Origin: Baffinella frigidus
Lineage: Eukaryota; Cryptophyceae; Cryptomonadales; Baffinellaceae
Length of the DNA: 12,941 bases
Assembly: GCA_026770585.1 (NCBI GenBank)
Contig: MU646430.1
Coordinates: 732,999 to 745,939 of the forward strand
Reading direction: 5' to 3'
Made by a program: the position numbers and the translations under genes. Every line of letters begins with the position of its first letter. Positions within the stretch are counted from its first letter, which is position 1. Shown piece by piece: positions 6,430 through 11,978 of this stretch. The notes under the pieces are model-generated. The model saw only the letters and a list, made by a program, of their open reading frames with translations, was not told the DNA's origin and searched no databases.

Positions 6430-6850
6430 AGGGGCTTAGGATAAGGTAGGGTAAGGACAAGGATTTTTGCGCGCCACGGGGCGAGTTTTTGTGCGAGACG
6501 AGATATTTTTGGCTGAGGTTCCGTACCCTGCGGGCGGCAAGAAGGTCACGGGGGGAGGGGGGGGGGTTGTTCTTGCTCCATCATCGCCAGCCTGCAAGGG
6601 GGTCGTTTTGAGGCTGGCAGATTTGTGCCTCCTGGGGGAATCCGATTGCCGGCGACCAGTGGTGCAGTGAAACCATACACCCTGAATCCCTGGGGGGGGC
6701 GGGGGGGTGACTGAGCAGGTGGTGGGGGAGGTGGAGGCGCGTGTGCGGAAGAGGGAAAGGCGTACGGGCACACGTTTACTTTGGAGTGAAAAGACAATTT
6801 CACTTGAGAGTGAAAAAACACAGCCAACCCGACCCAGGCAGCGCTAGTAG
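6430..6850. other. Mostly non-coding segment with G-runs
   Basis: A short heptamer-like stretch (ggataaggtagggtaagg) at 6437-6456 and several runs of seven to nine G lie here. The only supported item is the LAMME exon-start copy at 6591. At 6770-6825 the motif acttgagagtgaaaa / actttggagtgaaaa is repeated. Confidence 0.45.
6572..6591 (-). repeat. Short copy 1 of the LAMME exon start with acceptor
   Basis: The minus strand reads cccccttgcag and then GCTGGCGATGATGGAGC, the first 17 bases of the exon start at 6414, before diverging into C- and A-rich sequence. It carries acceptor and first codons only and is therefore a fragment. Confidence 0.6.
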
Positions 6851-6854
6851 GTAC

Positions 6855-6902
6855 CTGGGGACAGGGCACGCGGGGAGGGTGCAACAGATAGCCAGGTTGG
6901 TG
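6855..6902 (-). repeat. Most diverged copy of WD40 exon donor end, with mini-intron
   Basis: The minus strand reads STNLAICCTLPACPVP and then donor CCCAG|GTACCT. The block is preceded by ttttttttAG (6904-6903). With the donor at 6933 this outlines a 31-nt mini-intron, and joining 6934 to 6902 would keep the frame. It is diverged from the other copies mainly in its first residues. Confidence 0.5.
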
Positions 6903-6933
6903 CTAAAAAAAAGGGCAGGGTAACCGTCAGTAC

Positions 6934-6986
6934 CTGGTGACTGGGCGCGCGGGGAGGGTGCAGCAGATGGCGAGAGTGGGGTGGAA
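6934..6986 (-). repeat. Copy of WD40 exon donor end (HPTLAICCTLPARPV)
   Basis: The third copy of the exon end on the minus strand reads FHPTLAICCTLPARPVT with donor ACCAG|GTACTGACGG. An in-frame TGA lies immediately upstream and no acceptor is visible, so it cannot be a free-standing exon as written. The intron start after the donor (GTACTGACGGTTAC) is the same as at 7346, so intron sequence was copied together with exon sequence. Confidence 0.65.
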
Positions 6987-7136
6987 TCAGGGTGGGGCGT
7001 CAGTAGGGCGCTGTTCAAATCTGTTGGCGACGAAAATAATGAAGCAGTCGCAAAGGTTGACGCGTTTGTACCCGAACGGTCAACTGCTGGCATTGGTGTA
7101 TAGAATGTGGCCAACCGATGTGAAAAGCCGCGGTAC

Positions 7137-7185
7137 CTGGTGAAAGGGCGCGCGGGGAGGGTGCAGAAGATGGCGAGGGTTGGGT
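7137..7185 (-). repeat. Copy of WD40 exon donor end (HPTLAIFCTLPARPF)
   Basis: The minus strand repeats the last 16 codons of the exon 7446-7346 plus its splice donor: HPTLAIFCTLPARPFT then AG|GTACCG. Changes against the parent are Ser to Thr and Val to Phe. Upstream the open frame runs into a 21-bp tandem repeat rather than into an acceptor. It is best seen as a truncated tandem copy of the exon-intron boundary. Confidence 0.65.
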
Positions 7186-7269
7186 GTGTCCAACACGCCA
7201 GTAACTGTGTCCAACACCATAGCATCTGTGCCCAACACGATACCATCTGTGTCCGACACACCATACTCT
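7186..7269. repeat. 21-bp tandem repeat, four copies
   Basis: Four consecutive 21-bp units (7186, 7207, 7228, 7249) start gtgtcc or gtgccc, contain (a/g)acac, and end in aact, atct or ctct. The period is a multiple of three, so the minus strand stays open and would encode heptapeptides with a C-W-T/A-Q core (SCWAQML, WCWTQLL). It abuts the copied exon end at 7137-7185. It is probably a minisatellite in an intron. Confidence 0.85.
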
Positions 7270-7294
7270 GAAATAAATAGTGGACCGTTAGTAC

Positions 7295-7316
7295 CTGTTG
7301 ACAGGGCGAGACGGCG
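7295..7316 (-). repeat. Short degenerate copy of exon donor end
   Basis: On the minus strand this reads CGCCCTGTCAACAG|GTACTAACGG, a shortened relative of the exon end at 7346. A T-rich AG lies just upstream at 7318-7317, so a 29-nt mini-intron (7345-7317) and a 22-nt micro-exon could be drawn in frame. I regard it as a repeat copy rather than a proven exon. Confidence 0.45.
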
Positions 7317-7345
7317 CTAAAAAATGGGTGAGTAACCGTCAGTAC

Positions 7346-7446
7346 CTGGTGACAGGGCGCGCGGGGAGGGTGCAGAAGATGGCGAGGGATGGGTGGATCG
7401 CCAGCGCCCGCGCGGCTGGCATCCCCCCCGGCAGCTCCAATGACGC
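7346..7446 (-). CDS. WD40-repeat exon (ALAIHPSLAIFCTL)
   Basis: A 101-nt exon, 33 codons plus two bases. The acceptor is cgttcccgcgcag and the donor ACCAG|GTACTG. The protein ASLELPGGMPAAR then ALAIHPSLAIFCTLPARPVT has the first strand of a blade with its HPS motif. It joins LDDAQ upstream in phase 0. Its two leftover bases AG fit the single leading base of the exon start at 6414 (G) or 6184 (A), both giving Arg and continuing into LAMMELSDS. The open frame extends upstream of the acceptor through EAELDDAQRHG (about 7447-7512), which echoes the LDDAQ end of the previous exon and may be a third, degenerate copy of that exon end. Confidence 0.7.
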
Positions 7447-7631
7447 CTGCGCGGGAACGCAGCCATGACGCTGGGCATCGTCCAGCTCGGCCTCTCTCCG
7501 CTTGGCCAACTCGACTATTCCTAAGTTGTCATGCTGGCCGTGCGGTAAAAAAACTACAAAATTTTCCGCTCCGACGCGCCTCGTCTCACCAAACGTCCTC
7601 GCCCGAATACACCGAGGCAGCGCTATAGCAC

Positions 7632-7741
7632 CTGGGCGTCATCCAGCACTGCGCGGCGGCTGGCAGCATCGTGGGTGACGCCCCAGCGCTCCGCCACACC
7701 ATCTCCCGCAACCAGAAGCAGCAGGGGGGGGCGTGGGGTGA
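7632..7741 (-). CDS. Second copy of the GDG-ERWGV exon, possibly an alternative exon or decaying
   Basis: This block repeats the last 32 codons of the exon at 7876-8005, from LLLLVAGDG to LDDAQ, with a possible donor GCCCAG|GTGCTA. In those codons I count 13 synonymous differences and only two amino-acid changes, which swap VA for AV just before ERWGV. That pattern suggests both copies were under protein-level selection for some time. At the 5-prime side a run of eight C replaces mixed sequence and is one base longer, so the HPT reading goes out of frame, and I see no convincing acceptor. It may therefore be an alternative exon with an unusual acceptor or a recently broken copy. Confidence 0.55.
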
Positions 7742-7774
7742 TCACTTGACCGTCATCCAAACCTATCTCTGCCT

Positions 7775-7875
7775 ATTTATCTCTCTCTCTCACACACTTT
7801 CTCTTTCTCTCTCTCTCTCTCTCTCGCTGCCTATCTCTCGCGCTCTCTCTCTCTCACACTCACACACACACACAC
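7775..7875. repeat. CT/CA microsatellite beginning at a splice donor
   Basis: (CT)n with CA tracts on plus; on the minus strand it begins as GTGTGTGT directly after the exon end at 7876 and passes into GAGAGA. It separates the two copies of the duplicated exon. Confidence 0.92.
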
Positions 7876-8005
7876 CTGCGCGTCATCCAAAACGGCGCGG
7901 CGGCTGGCAGCATCGTGCGTGACGCCCCAACGCTCCACCGCCCCGTCGCCCGCGACGAGGAGCAGGAGGGGGAGGGTCGGGTGCGCTGCTAGGTCCAGCA
8001 CCGGC
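7876..8005 (-). CDS. WD40-repeat exon (GDGAVERWGV), intact copy of a duplicated exon
   Basis: A 130-nt exon with acceptor cacaccgtgcag and donor GCGCAG|GTGTGT. It has one leading base and 43 codons. The peptide is a textbook blade: PVLDLAAHPTLPLLLLVAGD then GAVERWGVTHDAASRRA, ending LDDAQ in phase 0. The donor GT is also the first GT of a GT/GA microsatellite, so intron and simple repeat start together. A second copy lies 240 bp away at 7632-7741. The next exon, 7446-7346, continues in frame. Confidence 0.82.
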
Positions 8006-8126
8006 CTGCACGGTGTGTCGTTTGCGTCAGAGCATTCCTCTGAAAAATGTTGGCGTGTTTCGTGTGCCTTTGCGAAATTGCTGCATGCGAGTTCCCCGAC
8101 GAAGAAGATGGCTGTGGCGGGGGAGT

Positions 8127-8200
8127 GTAGGGTATAGGGTATAGGGTTGAGGGTTGAGGGTTGAGGGTTGAGGGTTTAGAATTCAGGGTTTAGGGATTGG
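8127..8200 (+). repeat. TATAGGG / TTGAGGG / TTTAGGG array in an intron
   Basis: Two gggtata units, four gggttga units, then gggtttag and ttcaggg. It fills most of the intron between the WD40 exons 8265-8207 and 8005-7876, starting within about ten bases of the GC donor on the minus strand. Confidence 0.85.
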
Positions 8201-8206
8201 GTTTGC

Positions 8207-8265
8207 CTTCGGTGCATGCGCGCTGCGTCCAGGCCCCCCGTCCGCGTGTTCCACAGCAGCACCAC
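8207..8265 (-). CDS. WD40-repeat exon (VVLLWNTRTGG) with GC donor
   Basis: A 59-nt exon whose protein VVLLWNTRTGG is the W-containing fourth strand of a blade, followed by LDAARMHR. The acceptor is tttccgatgaag, preceded by T-rich sequence; an alternative acceptor further upstream would keep the same frame and add about 17 residues (STFGYRFLTFVFPMK region, 8266-8316). The donor is best read as CGAAG|GCAAAC, a GC-AG intron: its two leftover bases AG plus the leading G of 8005 make an Arg codon and restore a continuous blade linker, MHRRPVLDLAAHP. Directly after the donor the intron consists of telomere-like CCCTAAA/CCCTCAA heptamers. Confidence 0.68.
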
Positions 8266-8385
8266 CTTCATCGGAAACACGAAAGTCAGAAAACGGTACC
8301 CAAACGTAGACTGCTGCAGTTTTTATTTTTGTGGTGGTCACCAGAACCTAAAAACGCGGGGTGGGGTTCGAGGGGGGGGGGCTAC

Positions 8386-8455
8386 CCCGCTCTGCAGAGC
8401 GACAGCCATGGTCGAATGCGGCGCGGGAAACAGCGTGACTGCGCGGACCGGCGAC
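8386..8455 (-). CDS. WD40-repeat exon (PVRAVTLFPAP motif)
   Basis: A 70-nt exon: one leading base then 23 codons. The acceptor sits at the end of a long CT/CA tract (ctcactctcactctcag), an ideal polypyrimidine tract. The donor is AGCGGG|GTAGCC. The peptide SPVRAVTLFPAPHSTMAVAL is a standard first-to-third-strand WD40 segment. It ends LQSG in phase 0 and continues directly into VVLLWNTRTGG of the next exon. The other open frame (VAGPRSHAVS) has no blade pattern and does not join its neighbours. Confidence 0.72.
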
Positions 8456-8565
8456 CTGAGAGTGAGAGAGTGAGAGAGAGTGCGTGTGTGTGTGAGAGAG
8501 AGAAAGCGTGTGTATCTGTGTCTGTGTCTGTGTGTGTCTGTGCGTGTGTGAGAGAGACGTGCACA
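8456..8565. repeat. GA/GT microsatellite ending at a splice acceptor
   Basis: On the minus strand it is a CT/CA tract ending in the acceptor of the exon at 8455, where it acts as the polypyrimidine tract. Confidence 0.92.
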
Positions 8566-8926
8566 CACGAGGCCATTCTCAAATCCCGGTCCGATGCAAA
8601 ATATGAGCACGAGGAATCAAATCGCACATGATCAACCGCGCGAGCATCGAGAAAGCTAATGCCTAGACGCCAAGACGCTTGATCCCTCCAGACAACCCTC
8701 GAATTCGAGGCTAATGGCCCAAACGGAACGCGATGCAGCGAGCACGCTGCATGGCCAGTACAGAACGCCAATGCGGGCCTGCAGTAGTCCAGCTCCGCTC
8801 AAGCGTTGGCGGAAAACGGTGCCCGCACTAGCGTGCGGGGCTTGCAGGCCAACCGCACTGGAGGACCCCGTGTCCACTAATTTTTGAAAACGTTAGACAG
8901 AAAAAGGAAAATTCGACAGAAAAAGA

Positions 8927-9239
8927 GTGTTAGAGCGGGATGACGAAGTTGAGGACGTGCTACGGGATGCCCCCCACGTCCTTGCTCTCATCGAGCACCG
9001 CTCATGCGTTAGCGGAGAACGGTACTAGAGCCTGTCTGGCAGGCAAGACGCACTCGAGTACCCAGTTTCTCCGCTCAGCTAAAAGTTCCACTAAAAGCTC
9101 CGCGAAAAGCTCCGCTAAGAGCTCCGCTAAAAGGCGTTAGCGGAGAGGGGTGTTAGAGCGGGATAACGCACTTGAGGACGTGCCATGGAATACCCCCCAC
9201 GTCCTTACTCTCATCGAGCATCGCCGCCACTTGGAACGC
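8927..9239. repeat. ~90-bp direct repeat, 223 bp apart
   Basis: Copies at 8927-9016 and 9150-9239 share gtgttagagcgggat(g/a)acg, then ttgaggacgtgc, then ccccccacgtcctt and ctctcatcgagca(c/t)cg. A third, partial relationship links gctcaagcgttggcggaaaa at 8799 with gctcatgcgttagcggagaa at 9000. All lie in the long intron between WD40 exons. On the minus strand the end of both shows gatgagag(t/c)aagga, which resembles a donor (GTAAGG or GCAAGG), so I keep it as a place to look for the missing exon. Confidence 0.8.
9079..9126. repeat. 12-bp tandem repeat, four copies
   Basis: Units ctaaaagttcca, ctaaaagctccg, cgaaaagctccg, ctaagagctccg. Flanking ctccgct and agcggag form a weak inverted repeat around it. 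Confidence 0.88.
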
Positions 9240-9455
9240 CCGCCCTGTCTGCTCCAGGGGAGATGCACAACAGGTCCTTTAAGACGCACTTAGTTCGAGC
9301 CCTCTCTGGACGCCTTAAGTTGACGGTCCGACGTCATAAGTTCAATAAAAATGTCTCATCTCTTGCACCACCGTTTATGCAGGGAAGAGCACCTTTTGTT
9401 GAGGATGGAGCACAGTTTATGCAGGGAAAAAGCACTGAGTGAAGGGGGGCCGCAC

Positions 9456-9635
9456 CTGCAGCGTGCGTCCATCTAAAAAGCGCACGTCCCCATCCTGATG
9501 CCCGATCGCAACGCTTCCCGACTGCACGTCCACCGAGATGGCCGTGACTGGCTTCCAGCGCCCGTCGTTGCGCAGCGGTTTCTCCTTGCCCTTTGAGCCC
9601 TTGCCTTTCTGCGAGACGAGCACGATCCGCTCGAC
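9456..9635 (-). CDS. WD40-repeat exon (GHQDGDVRFLD motif)
   Basis: A 180-nt, phase 0-0 exon of 60 codons. The acceptor follows a run of nine C (agctcccccccccag) and the donor is CTGCAG|GTGCGG. The protein opens VERIVLVSQ, passes through a lysine-rich loop (QKGKGSKGKEK), and ends in a clear blade: PVTAISVDVQSGSVAIGHQDG then DVRFLDGRTLQ, with LD in place of WD. The lysine-rich insert is typical of an exposed loop between propeller strands. It joins the preceding exon in frame. It does not join 8455-8386 in frame: this exon ends on a whole codon and that one starts with a single leftover base, so an exon of length 3n+2 is probably hidden in the 1000-nt gap. Confidence 0.82.
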
Positions 9636-9651
9636 CTGGGGGGGGGAGCTT

Positions 9652-9743
9652 ATTAAACCTTGGTTTAATAAATAATTAAACCTTGGTTTAATAAATAATT
9701 AAACCTTGCTTTAATAAATAATAAAACCTTGGTTAAGTAAATC
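9652..9743. repeat. 23-bp tandem repeat of a palindrome, four copies
   Basis: Units at 9652, 9675, 9698 and 9721 read attaaaccttggtttaat plus aaata. Each contains an inverted repeat of 8 bp arms (attaaacc / ggtttaat) around tt; the third and fourth have single changes in the arm. The array begins about 12 bp from the acceptor of the WD40 exon at 9635 on the intron side and is sharply AT-rich against GC-rich surroundings. Confidence 0.93.
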
Positions 9744-9861
9744 AACCACGACCGCGAAAAGCCAGAAGGCAAGGTGGGGCGAGACGTAAGGGCTCTGGCA
9801 GCCGAGACGTGAAACAACGTGGTTTAATCGCAGCGATCTATCCAATTTAAATACTCTCAGA

Positions 9862-9920
9862 CCATAGGGAATTGGAGCAACCAGCCTTCTTTCTGAAGGA
9901 AAAGCTCCAATTTTCTATGG
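9862..9920. repeat. Hairpin with 17-bp arms
   Basis: ccatagggaattggagc (9862-9878) and gctccaattttctatgg (9904-9920) pair at 15 of 17 positions. The loop contains a small inner hairpin, ccttc and gaagg. Confidence 0.85.
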
Positions 9921-10040
9921 GAGCGAGTATGAATAATCGTCAGGGTGAGATTTCAGCCCGGTGGTTTGCGAAGGTGAAACAGCGATTTCAGAAATCGCGT
10001 TCTGAGCGATTTAGCAGCAGCGATTTAGCAGCGTTCCCCG

Positions 10041-10074
10041 TTGAGCAGCGTTCCCCCGGGGGAACGCTGCTCAA
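10041..10074. repeat. Perfect 34-bp palindrome without loop
   Basis: ttgagcagcgttccccc is followed immediately by its exact reverse complement. A further gcagcg(a)ttt/gcagcgttcccc repeat precedes it (10010-10040). It lies in the WD40 intron 10289-9636. Confidence 0.93.
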
Positions 10075-10143
10075 CCTGCTGCAGTGTTGCTGCTCATCAA
10101 ATTGGCGAGCCGAACTAGACTGAGACACGGCTAGGACTCTGAT

Positions 10144-10289
10144 GAGGGGAGAGTGAGAAAGTGTGAGAGTGTGTGCGTGTGTGAGAGAGAGAGAGATTGT
10201 GTGTGTGTGAGAGAGAGAGAGTGTGTGTGTGAGAGAGAGAGAGCAAGCGAGCGAGAGAGAAAGAGAGAGAGGGAGAGAGAGAGTCGCAC
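10144..10289. repeat. GA/GT microsatellite beginning at a splice donor
   Basis: On the minus strand the predicted intron starts GTGCGACTCTCTCTC right after the exon end at 10290. The tract is about 140 bp and keeps several frames open with low-complexity peptides. Confidence 0.92.
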
Positions 10290-10427
10290 CGCCGACCCGC
10301 CGCGCCCGACGAAAGCGACCGGGAGCCCGCCCGAGAAGGAACACGCCAGGACGACCGCGGCCTTGCCCACCTCCTTTCGCGACGGCGCGAACTTCTCCCG
10401 GAGCGCCAGCGTGTCGCAGTCCCACAC
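10290..10427 (-). CDS. WD40-repeat exon (VWD motif)
   Basis: A 138-nt, phase 0-0 exon of 46 codons beginning VWDCDTLALREKF. The acceptor is ccctccaccag. The first residues complete the blade opened in the upstream exon. The rest, AAVVLACSFSGG then PVAFVGRGG, is the start of the next blade. The donor is placed at GCG|GTGCGA because the frame then enters a CT/CA microsatellite that encodes only Ser, Leu, His and Thr repeats. The last codon of the exon therefore borders the simple repeat directly. A longer reading through the microsatellite is open but is low-complexity sequence. Confidence 0.78.
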
Positions 10428-10681
10428 CTGGTGGAGGGCGGGGGGCTGACGCGGATGGGAGCGTGCGGTGGGCGGATGCTTGAGCAGGTGGGTGTAATCG
10501 CTCCTCGCTACCATCTCCTGGCAGAGCAGGTCCAATTAACAATCTTCTGTGTCCAGGGTTAATGGCGTGGGGGATCGCGCCCCAGGTTTCGAATTTATGG
10601 CCCTGAGCTCTTTTCTGCACTCGAAAGCTTCGGGTCCACGGCAGAGGTCACGAAAGGAGGAGAATAATGGCAGGGCGGCAC

Positions 10682-10976
10682 CTCGATGTCCCCGCTGCTG
10701 AACGCGACGACCAGGACCGCGCTGTCCACGTCCCCAAGGTCAAAATGCCGCAGAATACGCACATGCCGTCGTGTCCGAACCCGCAGCAGCACCTCCCCGC
10801 TGAGAGCGTCTGCCTGCATCACCTCGCTCCCCTGAGGCCCCGTCGCCGCCAGCGTGACCAGCGGGAGGCTCGGGTGAAAGCACAGCGCCGACACCTCTGC
10901 TGGGCCACCCGGCTGGCCCAAATCCGCAGCCCCAGCCCCATCGAGCGCCACTGCGCTGATTGCCGACGGTTCCATC
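10682..10976 (-). CDS. WD40-repeat exon (blade with HPSLPL motif)
   Basis: A 295-nt exon: one leading base and then 98 codons. The acceptor is ctcaaccag and the donor reads GAG|GTGCCG. Early in the protein VSALCFHPSLPLVTLA is the first strand of a propeller blade; near the end SAVLVVAFSSGDIE is the strand just before the W-D position. The W-D itself is missing here and is supplied by the next exon, which starts VWD, so the split blade is good evidence for the junction. An ATG at 10975 begins this open frame and could be the start codon, but the single leading G before it also fits splicing from 11010-11079. Codon third positions are strongly GC-rich, unlike the surrounding repeats. Confidence 0.8.
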
Positions 10977-11009
10977 CTGGTTGAGGACGCCTCAACGGCG
11001 GTCGCTCAC

Positions 11010-11079
11010 CGCCCTGGCGTGAATTTTGTTTGCGGAACAGTAAAAATCTGGCGGCCCGCCTCAGAACTGAACTCCAGTT
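11010..11079 (-). CDS. Possible upstream exon of the WD40 gene
   Basis: A 70-nt open block on the minus strand is preceded by a pyrimidine-rich acceptor (ccttccctcag) and followed by a consensus-like donor, GTGAGC. Its frame contains AGRQIFTVPQTKF, which resembles the end of a WD40 blade. It ends with two bases of a codon, which fits the single leading base of the exon at 10976. The intron would be only 33 nt, which is very short, although mini-introns of similar size can be drawn elsewhere in this window. An 8-bp inverted repeat (CAGAACTG, CAGTTCTG) lies across the acceptor. The alternative is that the gene starts at the ATG at 10975 and this block is 5-prime leader. Confidence 0.4.
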
Positions 11080-11346
11080 CTGAGGGAAGGTGGCGGGGAC
11101 TCGAATGGAGGATTGTCCCAACGGTGGCTGAGACCAAGAGACAGACTTTCACACTTTCCAGCTGCGTTGAGGGTACGCAGGGTTCAGCGGACAGCACACA
11201 CACACACCGACGTCGGTGGGGCGTTCCTTCCACACCCCTGTCACCCCTCCAATTCTCCCGACAGATGCCCCCAGAATCAGAATCGAGAACCAAACCACCT
11301 GCGGCAGGCCCCCCATCGGCCGATTCCCCCTCATGGCGCCGGGAGG

Positions 11347-11451
11347 ATGGCCAGCGTCCGGTCGTACGTGCTCCTGTCGGCGCTGGCGACGGTGGCGTCC
11401 TTCCTTCACACTCGAACCGCAAACCTGCGCTCTCAGCCCTGGGCGCTGTGA
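11347..11451 (+). CDS. Possible first exon with signal-like peptide (tentative)
   Basis: ATG at 11347 opens MASVRSYVLLSALATVASFL, a short basic start followed by a hydrophobic stretch, like a signal peptide. The frame stops after 34 codons. A donor could lie at GCGACG|GTGGCG in phase 0, which would fit the plus-strand acceptor at 11626, but the donor is weak. It could be chance in GC-rich DNA. Confidence 0.2.
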   Translation: MASVRSYVLLSALATVASFLHTRTANLRSQPWAL

Positions 11452-11626
11452 TCCTGCTCTCCTTCTCGGCTGCCACCCCCCCGCCCGGTCTGGCACCATC
11501 CGGGCCTATCAGGGGAGGAAGTTCTCTATGGACGGTCCTGCCCGACGAGAATCCCTTGAGGAATCCTGGAGCTGGTGCCGCCCGCATTATATCGCGGCGA
11601 CACACTGCATCGCTCTTTTATTTTCA

Positions 11627-11978
11627 GGATTCGAGCCTGGGCGGGGGGTGTTTGGGGCTGCGGGGAGGCGCAGCGATAAGAGGTTGCATGGGGGGGCTGC
11701 GGGGCGGGGCGGGGAGGAAGCGGCCGCTGGGGAAGCGGACGCGGCAGCGCAGGGGAGAGGACGAGGACGAGGACGAGGATGAGGATGAGGAAGACGACGA
11801 GGTGGAGGAAGAAGGGGACAGGGAGGACGCGGACGGGGGCGGGGACGCGGCAGGCGCATCGGAGGAGGACGAAGGGCGGATGACGTCAGAGCGGTCGGGG
11901 AGCGACGCAGACTCGAAGTCGTCGGAGGTGTCGGAGCACACGCCTGAGGGGGGGGAGTCTTCTACCGGCTGGGATCAG
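11627..11978 (+). CDS. Probable exon of a basic/acidic low-complexity protein
   Basis: A strong plus-strand acceptor, tcgctcttttattttcag, precedes a long open frame, and a donor reads GATCAG|GTGCCT. The frame encodes a Gly/Leu-rich start, a basic cluster (GRKRPLGKRTRQRRG) that could act as a nuclear localisation signal, then a run of Glu/Asp (EDEDEDEDEDEEDDEVEEEG), and finally an acidic Ser-rich part with TGWDQ at the donor. Such basic-acidic segments are common in nuclear or chromatin-associated proteins, but no family can be named. Past the donor the frame runs into a fold-back element. The first exon is unclear. The opposite strand is open as Ser or Pro/Arg repeats only because of the GAGGAC repeat. 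Confidence 0.5.
11758..11805 (+). repeat. GAGGAC / GAGGAT microsatellite in the acidic exon
   Basis: Six or so GAGGAC or GAGGAT hexamers encode the Glu-Asp run. Length changes by multiples of three would keep the frame. Confidence 0.9.

Larger units (their letters stand above)
7346..11079 (-). other. Core of a multi-exon WD40-repeat gene (minus strand, partial)
   Basis: Seven to eight exons on the minus strand together encode a beta-propeller of about six visible WD40-type blades, probably a protein-interaction scaffold. Introns measured from the predicted sites are 33, 254, 654, 1000, 120, 201 and 429 nt. Six of seven junctions, counting the link to the next exon start at 6414/6184, preserve phase. 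Blade pieces are completed across junctions: SGDIE joins VWD, ALQSG joins VVLLWNTRTG, and the exon ending PVTR joins LAMMELSDS. Recurrent HPSLPL, HPTLPL and HPSLAI motifs mark the first strand of blades. The junction 9456 to 8455 is out of phase, so an exon is likely missing there. I cannot name the family: no full-length signature is visible and the C-terminal part lies in repeat-rich DNA to the left. The WD40 assignment is firm; the exact model is inferred. Confidence 0.8.

Noticed and set aside
7447-7512. A separate exon encoding ELAKRREAELDDAQRHG
   Set aside because: The possible acceptor (gaatag) is in the wrong phase for the preceding exon. The LDDAQ echo suggests a degenerate copy of an exon end.
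10153-10483. Plus-strand ORFs rich in Arg, Glu and Cys
   Set aside because: They are translations of the GA/GT microsatellite and of the antisense of a WD40 exon.
11347-11451. Secreted small protein as an intact gene
   Set aside because: Only 34 codons, no context and no matching strong donor. Kept only as a low-confidence first exon.
11587-11941. Minus-strand Ser-rich and Pro/Arg-rich ORFs
   Set aside because: They are antisense readings of the GAGGAC repeat in the acidic exon, with no splice support.
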